DNA of 64,000 bases from Blautia sp. SC05B48 (GCF_005848555.1 NZ_CP040518.1:2417001-2481000), one strand, 5' to 3'; shown: positions 22,970 through 31,095, counted from the first letter of the stretch. The notes: generated by a model not told the origin, from the letters alone. Numbers and translations are program-made.

Positions 22970-24967
22970 TTAAAGGTATCCCTTCTGCTCAAGAACGGTA
23001 AGGATATTGCGTCCTTCCTGGGTACCGTCAATGATTCGTCTTGCTCTCTGGCTGTCGCCGATGTTCATGATCTCAACATCCTCAGAAGAAAATTCCTCTG
23101 TGAGGTTCTGGTAAAGCTGTCCCTGAGCTCTCATTCCGAGACATACGAAGCCGTACTCAAATGGAAGCTCATAAGGCTCACCGTCGCCCCTGACAAGGAA
23201 GGAAGAATCCTTAACCTCAAGGAGAGCAGTTTTTGTAAGCTGATGTACATTGTGTTTTTTCATCATGGTCTTTGTGTCATTTTTGCTTACCGGGTCAAGA
23301 TCACGTCCGATCTGATCCATCATCTCAACGATAGAGATGTCTGCGTTTCTGTCAGCAAAGAATTCCACAACATCAAGACCTACAGCACCGCCGCCTACAA
23401 CTACAACCTTTTTGCCTTCCAGATCCTTCGGAAAATCATTAATGTGGCTGATCATACCAAGAATAGAATAAATATTATGGTTCTCGTTGTCAATACGATC
23501 CTTCAGTCCTGCGATCGGAGGCAGAAGCGGAGCGGAGCCGGTGGAGCTTACGATGATATTCGGATGGAACTTGCGGATGTTTTCCGGTGTTCCTTCTGTG
23601 TTTTTGAAGATGTAAAGATTATCAAGCTGTTCTGCACGATGCATGAGATAGTGCGGGAAATCAGCAAGACGGTTCTTTGCAGGGATCTTTGAGATCAGAG
23701 ATGCAAGTCCGCCAAGCTCATTGCTTTTTTCCAGAAGGAAGGTATTGCATCCAACCTCTGCGGCTGTACAGGCAGCTTCCAGTCCGGCAGTGCCACCGCC
23801 GATAACGACCACGTTGCAGTTTTTATTTACATGTTTTTTCTTATATACATCGCCCTCAAGAACCGATGGGTTTACAGTACAGCGGATCGGACGGTTTACA
23901 CCGATACGGTTTCCGGCACAGCCAACGTTACAGGAGATACATTTGCGGAGGTCACACTCATGACCTGTGGCAACCTTGTTTACCCATGCAGGGTCTGCGA
24001 TCAGACCACGGCCCATACCGATCAGGTCTGCATCACCGTCAGCCAGGATACGCTCAGCAACCTTCGGGTCACGGACATTACCCATGGAGATACATGGCTT
24101 GTTGAATTTTTCGCTTACGGCCTTTGCCATGTAGGAACGCCATCCGTCCGGGAGATAATTTGCATCGATCTGGTACTGGATGGAACCGTTAAGTCCGCAG
24201 GAAACATCGAAGATATCAACCTCTTCCTGAAGATAATCCAGGTATTCCAGAGTATCCTCCAGTGTATTTCCGCCTTCCATCAGCTCATCCGCACTGAGAC
24301 GGAGCATGATCGGGAAGAAAGGTCCTACCTGTTTCCTTACCTCATCGATGACCATACGGCAGAAACGGGTACGGTTCTCAACAGATCCGCCGAACTCATC
24401 GGTACGCTTGTTTGTGATCGGGGAGAGGAACTGACTGATCAGATAGGAGTGTCCTGCATGGATCTCTACCGCGTCAAAGCCAGCTGTCTGTGCACGTTTT
24501 GCGGCCTCACCGTATTTTTTTACGATGTGAAGGATCTCGTCTTTGGAAAGAGGACGCGGGATCTCGCCGCCTTCTTTGGATGGAACGTCAGATGCGGAAA
24601 CCGGTTGCATGTTGATCCTGGAAGAAACAGCGGAAGCTCCGGCATGGTTGATTTGGATCGCGATCTTTGTTCCGTATCTATGAATATTTTCACAGAATTT
24701 GAAAAGACGTGGCAGATAGTTGTCATGGTCGATGCGCAGCTGTGTGGTTCCGTTGGAGCCCTGCGGGGAATCGATGCTTGCGTTCTCTACGATGATGAGA
24801 CCTGTGCCACCCTTTGCACGCTGCTCATAATAATTGATATGAAGAAAACTCATTTCGCCGTTCTGTTCACCGTAGTTGGTGCCCATCGGCATCATAACAA
24901 TACGGTTCTTGATAGTCATATTTTTAACGGTTAATGGGGAAAAAATATGCGGATAATCATTCTTCAT
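22970..24967 (-). CDS. Old Yellow Enzyme-type NAD(P)H:flavin oxidoreductase with [4Fe-4S] and FAD domains (second of two)
   Basis: 665 residues, same architecture as the first copy: FMN barrel opening with IFSPLTVKNMTIKNRIV, active-site segment HAGHSY at 170-175 (His173, Tyr175), iron-sulfur cysteines 343, 346, 350 and 363, FAD loop VVIGGGTAGLEAA near 387-399, and NAD(P)H loop VVVGGGAVGLDVV. The two copies are clearly diverged, not a recent duplication. It heads the OYE-ydiB-aroD operon; reduction of an enone formed by YdiB/AroD chemistry, such as 3-dehydroshikimate, is my inference. Related gut enzymes act on dienoyl-CoA esters and bile acid enones. GGGAGG precedes the ATG; the promoter region holds the 19-base operator. 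Confidence 0.9.
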   Translation of the reverse strand: MKNDYPHIFSPLTVKNMTIKNRIVMMPMGTNYGEQNGEMSFLHINYYEQRAKGGTGLIIVENASIDSPQGSNGTTQLRIDHDNYLPRLFKFCENIHRYGTKIAIQINHAGASAVSSRINMQPVSASDVPSKEGGEIPRPLSKDEILHIVKKYGEAAKRAQTAGFDAVEIHAGHSYLISQFLSPITNKRTDEFGGSVENRTRFCRMVIDEVRKQVGPFFPIMLRLSADELMEGGNTLEDTLEYLDYLQEEVDIFDVSCGLNGSIQYQIDANYLPDGWRSYMAKAVSEKFNKPCISMGNVRDPKVAERILADGDADLIGMGRGLIADPAWVNKVATGHECDLRKCISCNVGCAGNRIGVNRPIRCTVNPSVLEGDVYKKKHVNKNCNVVVIGGGTAGLEAACTAAEVGCNTFLLEKSNELGGLASLISKIPAKNRLADFPHYLMHRAEQLDNLYIFKNTEGTPENIRKFHPNIIVSSTGSAPLLPPIAGLKDRIDNENHNIYSILGMISHINDFPKDLEGKKVVVVGGGAVGLDVVEFFADRNADISIVEMMDQIGRDLDPVSKNDTKTMMKKHNVHQLTKTALLEVKDSSFLVRGDGEPYELPFEYGFVCLGMRAQGQLYQNLTEEFSSEDVEIMNIGDSQRARRIIDGTQEGRNILTVLEQKGYL

Positions 24968-25016
24968 CTGAAAAAACCTCCCTGGTTATTTTAAATAGAA
25001 TCGTTTGTTTGTGTTA

Positions 25017-25085
25017 ATTATATAACAGAATAATCTATAAAACTAATTCATAATACGAGCGATATAATAAAAATAATCTATAGAT
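25017..25085 (-). promoter_or_regulatory. Control region of the OYE-ydiB-aroD operon with duplicated operator
   Basis: On the minus strand TATAAT lies at 25022-25017. The 19-base ATAAAAATAATCTATAGAT (25067-25085, plus-strand reading), with the 12-base palindrome AATCTATAGATT (25075-25086), is centred about 70 bases upstream of the predicted start. A half-similar TAATCTATAA (25031-25040) lies near -26. A strong distal and weak proximal site with a poor -35 is typical of LysR-activated promoters. The rest of 24968-25323 holds the NUDIX gene promoter region. Confidence 0.6.
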
Positions 25086-25190
25086 TTTTGTATATCATCT
25101 TTCAGGCAGCAGGTACTTGCATGTTTATAATGTGAAAAAAACAGATGTAGAACGGTAACGCTAACTGGAAAATGGTATCGGATCCAGGGG

Positions 25191-25220
25191 TTTACATATA
25201 TGATTTTAACGTGTTATCAT
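25191..25220 (+). promoter_or_regulatory. Candidate promoter of the NUDIX gene
   Basis: TTTACA (25191-25196), an 18-base spacer and TATCAT (25215-25220), about 100 bases before the start codon. Confidence 0.4.
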
Positions 25221-25323
25221 AACAAATAAAAAAGATACAGAAAACGGAGAAACGGGCAGGCTGAAACGGATCAAATGTAAGACTGTATTTCCGCGTTCTG
25301 TAAAAAGACAGGAGATAGATAAA

Positions 25324-25827
25324 ATGGAATTCTGGGATATTTACGATGCAGATAAGAAACCGACAGGACGGACTATGAAGCGCAATGACTGGTGTTTAAA
25401 AGATGGAGAGTATCATCTGACAGTTTTGGGCGTGGTAGCAAGACCGGACAAGACCTTTCTTATTACCAAACGTGTGATGACAAAGGCCTGGGCTCCGGGC
25501 TGGTGGGAGGTTTCCGGCGGTGCAGCCCAGGCAGGAGAGGCTTCCCGTGATGCAGTACTCCGTGAGGTAAAAGAGGAGACCGGACTGGACGCCAGTGAGG
25601 CAGAGGGCGGATACCTTTTTACATATAAAAGAGAGAACCCGGGGGAAGGAGATAATTACTTTGTGGATGTGTACCGTTTTGTCATGGATGTGGAGGATAA
25701 GGATCTGAAGCTTCAGACAGAAGAGACAGACGGATATATGTTTGCAACCCTGGAGCAGATCCGGGCGTTTGCCGCAAAGGGAAAATTCCTGCATTATGAT
25801 AGTATTAAGAAGGCGTTTGAGTTCTGA
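25324..25827 (+). CDS. NUDIX hydrolase
   Basis: 167 residues. The NUDIX box is complete: Gly66, Glu72, Arg80-Glu81, Glu84-Glu85 and Gly87 fit G-X5-E-X7-REUXEEXGU exactly. The N-terminus EFWDIYDADKKPTGR and the segment HLTVLGVVAR resemble the isopentenyl-diphosphate isomerase/Nudix group that includes E. coli YfcD. It hydrolyses a nucleoside diphosphate-linked compound or related pyrophosphate; the substrate is unknown. It is a single gene with its own promoter and CAGGAG before the ATG. Confidence 0.9.
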   Translation: MEFWDIYDADKKPTGRTMKRNDWCLKDGEYHLTVLGVVARPDKTFLITKRVMTKAWAPGWWEVSGGAAQAGEASRDAVLREVKEETGLDASEAEGGYLFTYKRENPGEGDNYFVDVYRFVMDVEDKDLKLQTEETDGYMFATLEQIRAFAAKGKFLHYDSIKKAFEF

Positions 25828-25933
25828 GCAGATTTCTGACTGGTTTTCCGCGAGGATTTGAAAATAAATGTTGTTTTTTGTGGATTTCTATTTTTAAAAA
25901 CGTTGTTTTTTGACTTGTTTTCGAAGAATTGTC

Positions 25934-25962
25934 TTGACATTAAAATTGGTAAATAGTAAAAT
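25934..25962 (+). promoter_or_regulatory. Strong promoter of the eutS-eutS-eutP operon
   Basis: TTGACA (25934-25939), a 17-base spacer and TAAAAT (25957-25962). Confidence 0.75.
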
Positions 25963-26137
25963 TAAATCAGATGAACTGCCAGACGGTTTTTTGACCATGA
26001 GCAGGTAGCAGAGCGGATTTCAAAGATCTGCTTGACTTTAGGAAGCTGTAAGCCGGATGAATGAAATCCGGCTTATAAAATTATCCAATATTATCAGATC
26101 GAGAATAATATAAAATTTTGAAAGCGAGGAATCATTA
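25963..26137 (+). promoter_or_regulatory. Structured leader of the microcompartment operon
   Basis: About 165 transcribed bases before the first eutS. Two hairpins are visible: AGCAGA...TCTGCT (26007-26032) and AAGCCGGAT/ATCCGGCTT (26050-26074) with loop GAATGAA. Ethanolamine operons in Firmicutes are often controlled by ANTAR regulators at paired hairpins with short loops carrying A at 1 and G at 4; AATGAA could fit in the second hairpin, but the first does not fit well. No strong terminator follows. The 310-base gap from 25828 holds nothing else except the promoter. Confidence 0.35.
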
Positions 26138-26503
26138 ATGGCGGATGAACATAGAGATCAGATCAGAATCGTACAGGAAACCGTAGCCGGTAAGGAGATC
26201 ACATTTGCCCATATCATGGGTGGTCCAGCACCTATCATATATCAGAAGCTTGGACTGAATCCGCAGGTGGACTATGGATCATCTGCAATTGGTATCATGA
26301 ATATGACACCTTCCGAGTCTGCTGTGATCGCATCCGATATTGCTGTGAAGAGCGGTAATGTGTATCTTGGATTTGCAGACCGTTTTACAGGAACACTGAT
26401 CATAACAGGAGAGATTTCCGATGTGCAGACTGCAATGGAGGAGATCGTGGATTATTTCCGTGATACTCTGGGATATGTAGTATGCAATATCACCAAGAGA
26501 TAA
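26138..26503 (+). CDS. eutS: Bacterial microcompartment shell protein, EutS/PduU type
   Basis: 121 residues, a single circularly permuted BMC domain. EutS/PduU features are visible: VQETVAGKEITFAHIMGGP at the N-terminus, AIGIMNMTPSESAVIASDIA, and GTLIITGEISDVQTAMEEIV before the end. Such proteins form hexameric tiles of the polyhedral shell around ethanolamine-, propanediol- or choline-type enzymes. GAGGAA precedes the ATG. It is first in a three-gene operon that lacks any encapsulated enzyme. Confidence 0.93.
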   Translation: MADEHRDQIRIVQETVAGKEITFAHIMGGPAPIIYQKLGLNPQVDYGSSAIGIMNMTPSESAVIASDIAVKSGNVYLGFADRFTGTLIITGEISDVQTAMEEIVDYFRDTLGYVVCNITKR

Positions 26504-26514
26504 GGAAGTGTACC

Positions 26515-26946
26515 ATGGAAGAACGGATAACAAAGGAAGAACTGCTGGAGAGGCTGTTTCATGATGATTATGAGAACCTTAAGGGAAGAAGACTTCGGCT
26601 GACCCGGGTGAGAGTACCTGGAAAGGAGCTTTCCTTTGCACATGTTTTTACACCAAATGACAGATCGATATATGAGAATCTTGCGTTACATATCGGTGTT
26701 CATGAAGGTGAAGATCACAGTGGAGATGCCATCGGCATGGTCCGTGTCACACCCTGGGAGGCGATCGTGGTTGCGGCAGATGTTGCAGTGAAGGCAGCTC
26801 ATGTGGAAGTAGGATTTATGGATCGTTTCTGCGGGACGCTGATCCTGACAGGCGGTTTTACGGAAGTGATGACAGCTGTGGAGGAAGTGGTACGATTTTT
26901 CCATGAGACATTGAAATTCGATGTTTGTAAGATCCACAGAAGCTGA
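26515..26946 (+). CDS. Second EutS/PduU-type shell protein
   Basis: 143 residues with the same core as its neighbour (VRVPGKELSFAHVF, IGMVRVTPWEAIVVAADVA, CGTLILTGGFTEVMTAVEEV). It has about 20 extra charged N-terminal residues (EERITKEELLERLFHDDYEN) and a short insertion (HEGEDHSGD). The helix-like N-terminal extension could be a docking or lumen-facing element. Two adjacent but diverged EutS-type genes suggest mixed hexamers or tiles with different faces. The ATG at 26515 has AAGGAAG upstream and lies 11 bases after the first gene's stop. Confidence 0.88.
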   Translation: MEERITKEELLERLFHDDYENLKGRRLRLTRVRVPGKELSFAHVFTPNDRSIYENLALHIGVHEGEDHSGDAIGMVRVTPWEAIVVAADVAVKAAHVEVGFMDRFCGTLILTGGFTEVMTAVEEVVRFFHETLKFDVCKIHRS

Positions 26947-26964
26947 GGCAGGACGGGATAAAAA

Positions 26965-27495
26965 ATGAAAAAAATTTTTCTGATGGGTCGAAGTGAAGCC
27001 GGCAAAACATCCCTGACACAGGCGCTTAAAGGGGAAGAGCTTCATTATCATAAGACTCAGTATACCAATACAAATGAAGATACTATTGATTCACCGGGAG
27101 AATATGCGGAATCCAAGCATTTCAGCGTAGGACTGGCCTGCTTTTCCTTTGAGGCGGATGTGATCGCCATTGTACAGGCAGCCAATGAGCCCTTTAACCT
27201 GTTTAGTGACGGCAGCAGGAATTTTCTACTACGGCCGCTGATCGGGATCATCACCAAGGTGGATTCTCCCCATGCCAACATTCCCATGGTCAGACAGTGG
27301 ATGGAGAACATGGGCTGTGAACGGATCTTTATGGTAAATAACAAGACCAGGGAAGGCATCAGTGAGCTGATGGATTATCTGCAGGATGATCTCCCGAAGC
27401 TTACGCTTGAACAGGCGAAATTCAAGCAGAGTCTTGGACTTAACGAATGGGATTCCATGCCGGAAGGGGTGGAGTATCCGGAATCCATACGGTAA
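26965..27495 (+). CDS. eutP: EutP/PduV family GTPase
   Basis: 176 residues. The P-loop G8RSEAGKT15 is intact, followed by NEDTIDSPGEY (the G3-like segment) and ITKVD (G4). EutP and PduV are Ras-like P-loop proteins linked to microcompartments; roles in positioning the compartment or as an acetate kinase have been proposed for family members. It is last in the operon with the two shell genes. The extended C-terminus (after about 150) has no recognised domain. Confidence 0.92.
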   Translation: MKKIFLMGRSEAGKTSLTQALKGEELHYHKTQYTNTNEDTIDSPGEYAESKHFSVGLACFSFEADVIAIVQAANEPFNLFSDGSRNFLLRPLIGIITKVDSPHANIPMVRQWMENMGCERIFMVNNKTREGISELMDYLQDDLPKLTLEQAKFKQSLGLNEWDSMPEGVEYPESIR

Positions 27496-27568
27496 AATAG
27501 TAATATTCACGAAAAATGAATAAAAATACAAAATTCAAACAGAAAAAGTAGAAATTCCTCCGGAACTG

Positions 27569-27577
27569 TGATATACT
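27569..27577 (+). promoter_or_regulatory. Extended -10 promoter of the symporter operon
   Basis: TGATATACT (TGN plus TATACT) at 27569-27577 with a poor -35. Transcription from here would give a leader of about 215 bases before the symporter ATG. Confidence 0.45.
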
Positions 27578-27610
27578 GTCATTGTTTGGAAGATTCGTGG
27601 GCTGAAATGT

Positions 27611-27731
27611 AAGATCCCCAGAGCATGAAGGATAAAGAGGATAGAAACGGGGCTCGCAGATATATGGCAGAAGAGCTGTATGTCGGGAACACCGGGTATC
27701 CGTATCTGACTTCGTGTTCCGGGGATTTTTT
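27611..27731 (+). promoter_or_regulatory. Possible attenuator upstream of the AGCS symporter
   Basis: A terminator-like hairpin CGGGAACAC (27684-27692)/GTGTTCCGG (27714-27722) followed by GGATTTTTT lies inside the leader, 68 bases before the start codon. GATCCCC at 27613-27619 can pair either with GGGG at 27649-27652 or with the GGGGAT at 27721-27726 of the terminator arm, which would give two exclusive folds. It does not match the glycine, lysine or T-box consensus I know. The remainder of the 304-base gap holds only the promoter. Confidence 0.45.
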
Positions 27732-27799
27732 ATATTCTATACACAGATTTTCCGAATGGATGCAAAAGATAAACAATAAGAAGGACAGGAGAGGAAAAG

Positions 27800-29251
27800 A
27801 TGTTTGAATTATTTGAAAATCTGACCAACTGGCTCTGGGGACTGCCGTTGCTGATCACGATCCTCGCTACAGGCGTATATCTGACAGTACGTTCCGGTTT
27901 CTTCCAGTTCCGCCATTTTGGTTACATTGTGAAAAACATGTTCAGTAAAGAACGTCGCCAGGAAGGCGGAGATGACGGAAAGAGCCTGACACCGTTCCAG
28001 GCTATTTCCATTGCGATCGGAGGTACTGTTGGTGTATCCAATATGTCCGGTGTTGCAACGGCTATTGCAACAGGAGGACCTGGGGCATTATTCTGGCTCT
28101 GGATCGCAGCGCTTCTTGCCATGGTCATCAAGATGGCAGAGGTAACACTTGCTGTATACTACAGAGAGAAACAGCCAAACGGTGAGTACCAGGGAGGCCC
28201 GACCTACTACATGCAGAAGGGTCTTGGCGGAGAGAAAAAGCTTCCTTTCTGGAAACTTTTTGCAGTACTGTTCGGCGGCTGTATTTTCATGACATGGTTC
28301 ATTACTTTGCAGAATTATACAGTATCAGAGGCTGTCGGAAGTACCTTCCACCTGCCGTACATCGTACCGTCACTTTTGTATGTGGCAGCGATTTATCTGA
28401 TCATCATCGGCGGTGTAAAGAAAGTCGGCGTGATCTCTTCCTATATGACACCGATCATGTGCATGCTTTACATTGTAGGCTCTCTCGCAATACTGGTAGT
28501 GAATTTTGACAAGCTGCCGGAAACCTTTGGACTGATCTTCAAGGGTGCATTTACAACACAGGCGGCAGTCGGCGGATTTATGGGAGCCGGTGTTGCAACA
28601 GCAATGCGTCTTGGCTTTGCCCGTTCCGTATACAGCAACGAGGCAGGCTGGGGAACATCTCCTATGATCCATGCTTCCGCAAAGACAGACCATCCTGTAA
28701 AACAGGGACTGATGGGAGCATTTGAGGTATTTGCAGACACCATCGTAGTCTGCTCCATGACAGGTCTTGTTGTTATCATCACCGGCTACTGGAATTCAGG
28801 ACTTCAGGGATCAGAGCTGACACTGACAGCATTTGAGTCTGGAATGGGCTCCATTGCGAGAGCACTGATCGCGATCAGTATTTTTCTTTTTGGATTAACA
28901 ACATCAACTGGATGGTTCACCTACTACAGCGTGATCCTGAAGCACTGGCTGAAAAATAATCAGAAGGTTCTGAAGATCGCAGAGAAGGTTTTTATCCTTG
29001 GAACACCATTATGGGGTCTTCTGGTCACAGTGCTTACTCTTTACGGAAACGGAACACCGGCGCAGCTGTGGGTAATTGCAGACTTTACAACCGTATTCCC
29101 TACATTTGTAAATGTTGCCACATTATTTATCTTAAGTGGTACTTTCTTTAAACTGCTGAAGGATTACAAGGCGCGTTACATGGGAATCGGAAAGGTAGAC
29201 AAGGATATGGCACTTTTCTACGAGGATAAAAAAGAAAAAGAGGAAAAATAA
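27800..29251 (+). CDS. Sodium:alanine/glycine symporter (AGCS family)
   Basis: 483 residues, about 11 membrane helices. The AGCS pattern is clear: LTPFQAISIAIGGTVGVSNMSGVATAIATGGPGALFW near residues 54-95 with the cation-binding core, GGPTYYMQKGL, and NEAGWGTSPMIHASAKTDHPVKQGL at about 280-303. It imports alanine, glycine or a similar small amino acid with Na+ (or H+). It shares an operon (three-base gap) with an amidohydrolase, so the substrate may be a small amide or amino acid derivative feeding that enzyme. Confidence 0.93.
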   Translation: MFELFENLTNWLWGLPLLITILATGVYLTVRSGFFQFRHFGYIVKNMFSKERRQEGGDDGKSLTPFQAISIAIGGTVGVSNMSGVATAIATGGPGALFWLWIAALLAMVIKMAEVTLAVYYREKQPNGEYQGGPTYYMQKGLGGEKKLPFWKLFAVLFGGCIFMTWFITLQNYTVSEAVGSTFHLPYIVPSLLYVAAIYLIIIGGVKKVGVISSYMTPIMCMLYIVGSLAILVVNFDKLPETFGLIFKGAFTTQAAVGGFMGAGVATAMRLGFARSVYSNEAGWGTSPMIHASAKTDHPVKQGLMGAFEVFADTIVVCSMTGLVVIITGYWNSGLQGSELTLTAFESGMGSIARALIAISIFLFGLTTSTGWFTYYSVILKHWLKNNQKVLKIAEKVFILGTPLWGLLVTVLTLYGNGTPAQLWVIADFTTVFPTFVNVATLFILSGTFFKLLKDYKARYMGIGKVDKDMALFYEDKKEKEEK

Positions 29252-29254
29252 ACA

Positions 29255-30865
29255 GTGGATACAATTTTTTTTAACGGATGTATAAGAACACTGGATGACA
29301 GTGAAAAAGTGGCAGAGGCTGTGGGAATCGAAAATGGTCGGATCGTTTTTGTGGGAACTGATAAAGAAGCGGAAGCTTTTTCCTGCAAAAAGCGGATCGA
29401 CCTTAAGGGAAGGCTGATGCTACCCGGTTTTGTGGATACACATATGCATATGCTGCATTATGCATTTGTGGAAAGATCTGTAAAACTGTTTGACTGTACA
29501 AGTGTTGAGGAAATGCTTGCCGCAGCAAAAAAAAGACTGGAGGAGAGCAAAGGTCAGAAGCTGACCTGGCTCTACTGCAGAGGCTGGAATGAGGAGCATT
29601 TTGATAAGCCACGCTATCCGCACAAGGATGAGCTGGATGCGCTCTCAACGGAAATCCCCATCATTATGGTGCGTGTCTGCGGGCATGTGGCTGTGTGCAA
29701 CAGCTGCGGTCTGGAGCTTCTGAAAAAAATCCCGGAGTTCCCGGAGATTGAGAAGGAGGTTGACCTGGATACCGGACTTCTGAAGGAAAATGCAGTACAG
29801 TTTTATTCTTCCGTATTGGAAGCACCATCCCAGGAAGAAGTGGAAGGCTACATCAAATACAGTGCGAAGAAGCTGAATGAATGTGGATTTACAGGTGTAC
29901 AGTCCGATGATCTTGCCTCACTTCCGGGGAAAAACTGGCGTCGGATCATGGCCTCCTACAAGGCACTGGATGCTAGAGGAGAGCTGAGTATCCGCCATTA
30001 TGAGCAGTGCCTTTTTGAGCGGGCGGAGGATGCGAAGGCTTTTATTGAGGAAGGATATCGTACCGGGCAGAGGGGAGATCACTTTACTGTCGGACCGATG
30101 AAGCTGATCCAGGATGGTTCCCTTGGGGCAAGAACAGCGGCCATGAATGAGCCTTACGAGGATTCGCCGGGAAATACCGGGATCATCACATTCAGTCAGG
30201 AGGAGCTTGACGATCTGTTTGCTTTTTTTGACCAGCATCAGATGCAGGCAGCGGTACACTGTATCGGCGATCGTGCCATGGATATGGTCATTGAGGCAAC
30301 TGCGAAATCTCCTTACCGGAAGAATAATAAAAAGGGCAGACATGGTATCGTACATTGCCAGATCACCAATCCGCGTATTTTGCAGGGGATGAAAGACCAG
30401 GATCTTCTGGCATATATCCAGCCGGTATTTATCGATCTGGATATGAACACAGTGGAACCTGCCATCGGCGCACACCGTATGGATAAGGTGTATGCATGGA
30501 AGAGCATGCTGGATATGGGAATCCATACGTCCGGCGGTTCGGATGCTCCTGTGGTAAGCTTTGATGCCATGGAGAATATTTATTTTGCAGTCACCCGCAA
30601 AAATATCAGTGGTCAGCCACAGGAAGGCTGGATCCCATCCGAAAAAATGTCTGTAGATGAGGCGGTGAAGCTTTTTACAAAAAACGCAGCTTACGCTTCC
30701 TATACAGAAGACGAGAACGGAACCATCGAAGTGGAAAAAAATGCAGACTTCGTAGTTCTGGAGAAAGATATTTATAAGATTGATCCGGATGAGATCAAGA
30801 CCACGAAAGTGGATATGACAGTTCTTGGCGGTGAGATCGTTTATGAGAGAAAAGTAGAAGAATGA
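29255..30865 (+). CDS. YtcJ-type metal-dependent amidohydrolase
   Basis: 536 residues of the amidohydrolase_3 (YtcJ) branch. Metal ligands are suggested by VDTHMHML at about 60-67, and HCIGDRAMD and HCQITNPRIL further on; SGGSDAPVVSF near 430 carries the conserved aspartate. It hydrolyses an amide, formamide or cyclic imide; the substrate is unknown. The start is GTG at 29255, preceded by AGAGGA, three bases after the symporter stop; the pair is translationally close. A strong terminator follows. Confidence 0.88.
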   Translation: MDTIFFNGCIRTLDDSEKVAEAVGIENGRIVFVGTDKEAEAFSCKKRIDLKGRLMLPGFVDTHMHMLHYAFVERSVKLFDCTSVEEMLAAAKKRLEESKGQKLTWLYCRGWNEEHFDKPRYPHKDELDALSTEIPIIMVRVCGHVAVCNSCGLELLKKIPEFPEIEKEVDLDTGLLKENAVQFYSSVLEAPSQEEVEGYIKYSAKKLNECGFTGVQSDDLASLPGKNWRRIMASYKALDARGELSIRHYEQCLFERAEDAKAFIEEGYRTGQRGDHFTVGPMKLIQDGSLGARTAAMNEPYEDSPGNTGIITFSQEELDDLFAFFDQHQMQAAVHCIGDRAMDMVIEATAKSPYRKNNKKGRHGIVHCQITNPRILQGMKDQDLLAYIQPVFIDLDMNTVEPAIGAHRMDKVYAWKSMLDMGIHTSGGSDAPVVSFDAMENIYFAVTRKNISGQPQEGWIPSEKMSVDEAVKLFTKNAAYASYTEDENGTIEVEKNADFVVLEKDIYKIDPDEIKTTKVDMTVLGGEIVYERKVEE

Positions 30866-30891
30866 CGGCAGTATAAAAAGAAAAAAGTGAG

Positions 30892-30927
30892 AGGCAGAGT
30901 CTGAGTGGAGCAGGCTCTGCCTTTTTT
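30892..30927 (+). terminator. Terminator after the amidohydrolase
   Basis: GGCAGAG (30893-30899)/CTCTGCC (30915-30921) hairpin followed by TTTTTT. Confidence 0.85.
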
Positions 30928-30937
30928 GTGTGGTACA

Positions 30938-30982
30938 GTAAAAAGTATAGAACAAATATTCGGTTGTCCTATACTTTTTTAC
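30938..30982. repeat. Inverted repeat, possible second terminator
   Basis: GTAAAAAGTATAG and CTATACTTTTTTAC, 13-base arms with a 19-base spacer and one bulged T. It marks the boundary where base composition becomes AT-rich. The following 110 bases hold no gene. Confidence 0.55.
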
Positions 30983-31095
30983 GCTGAATGATATACTGTA
31001 AAAGCAACAATAATAAAGATAAAAGCACTCTCTTTACATATAGTAACAGGCAGTATTTATATATCCACAAATTTCAGAACAACAAGGAGAACCGT

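Noticed and set aside
23831..24934. 367-codon plus-strand frame opposite the second OYE gene
   Set aside because: Same reason: antisense shadow without start signals.
25151..25165. Catabolite-responsive element near AACGGTAACGCTAAC
   Set aside because: Matches the cre consensus only in the central CG and few flanking positions.
27578..27799. Glycine riboswitch or T-box before the AGCS symporter
   Set aside because: The conserved cores of these classes (including the T-box AGGGTGGNACC segment) are missing, so only an unassigned attenuator is reported.
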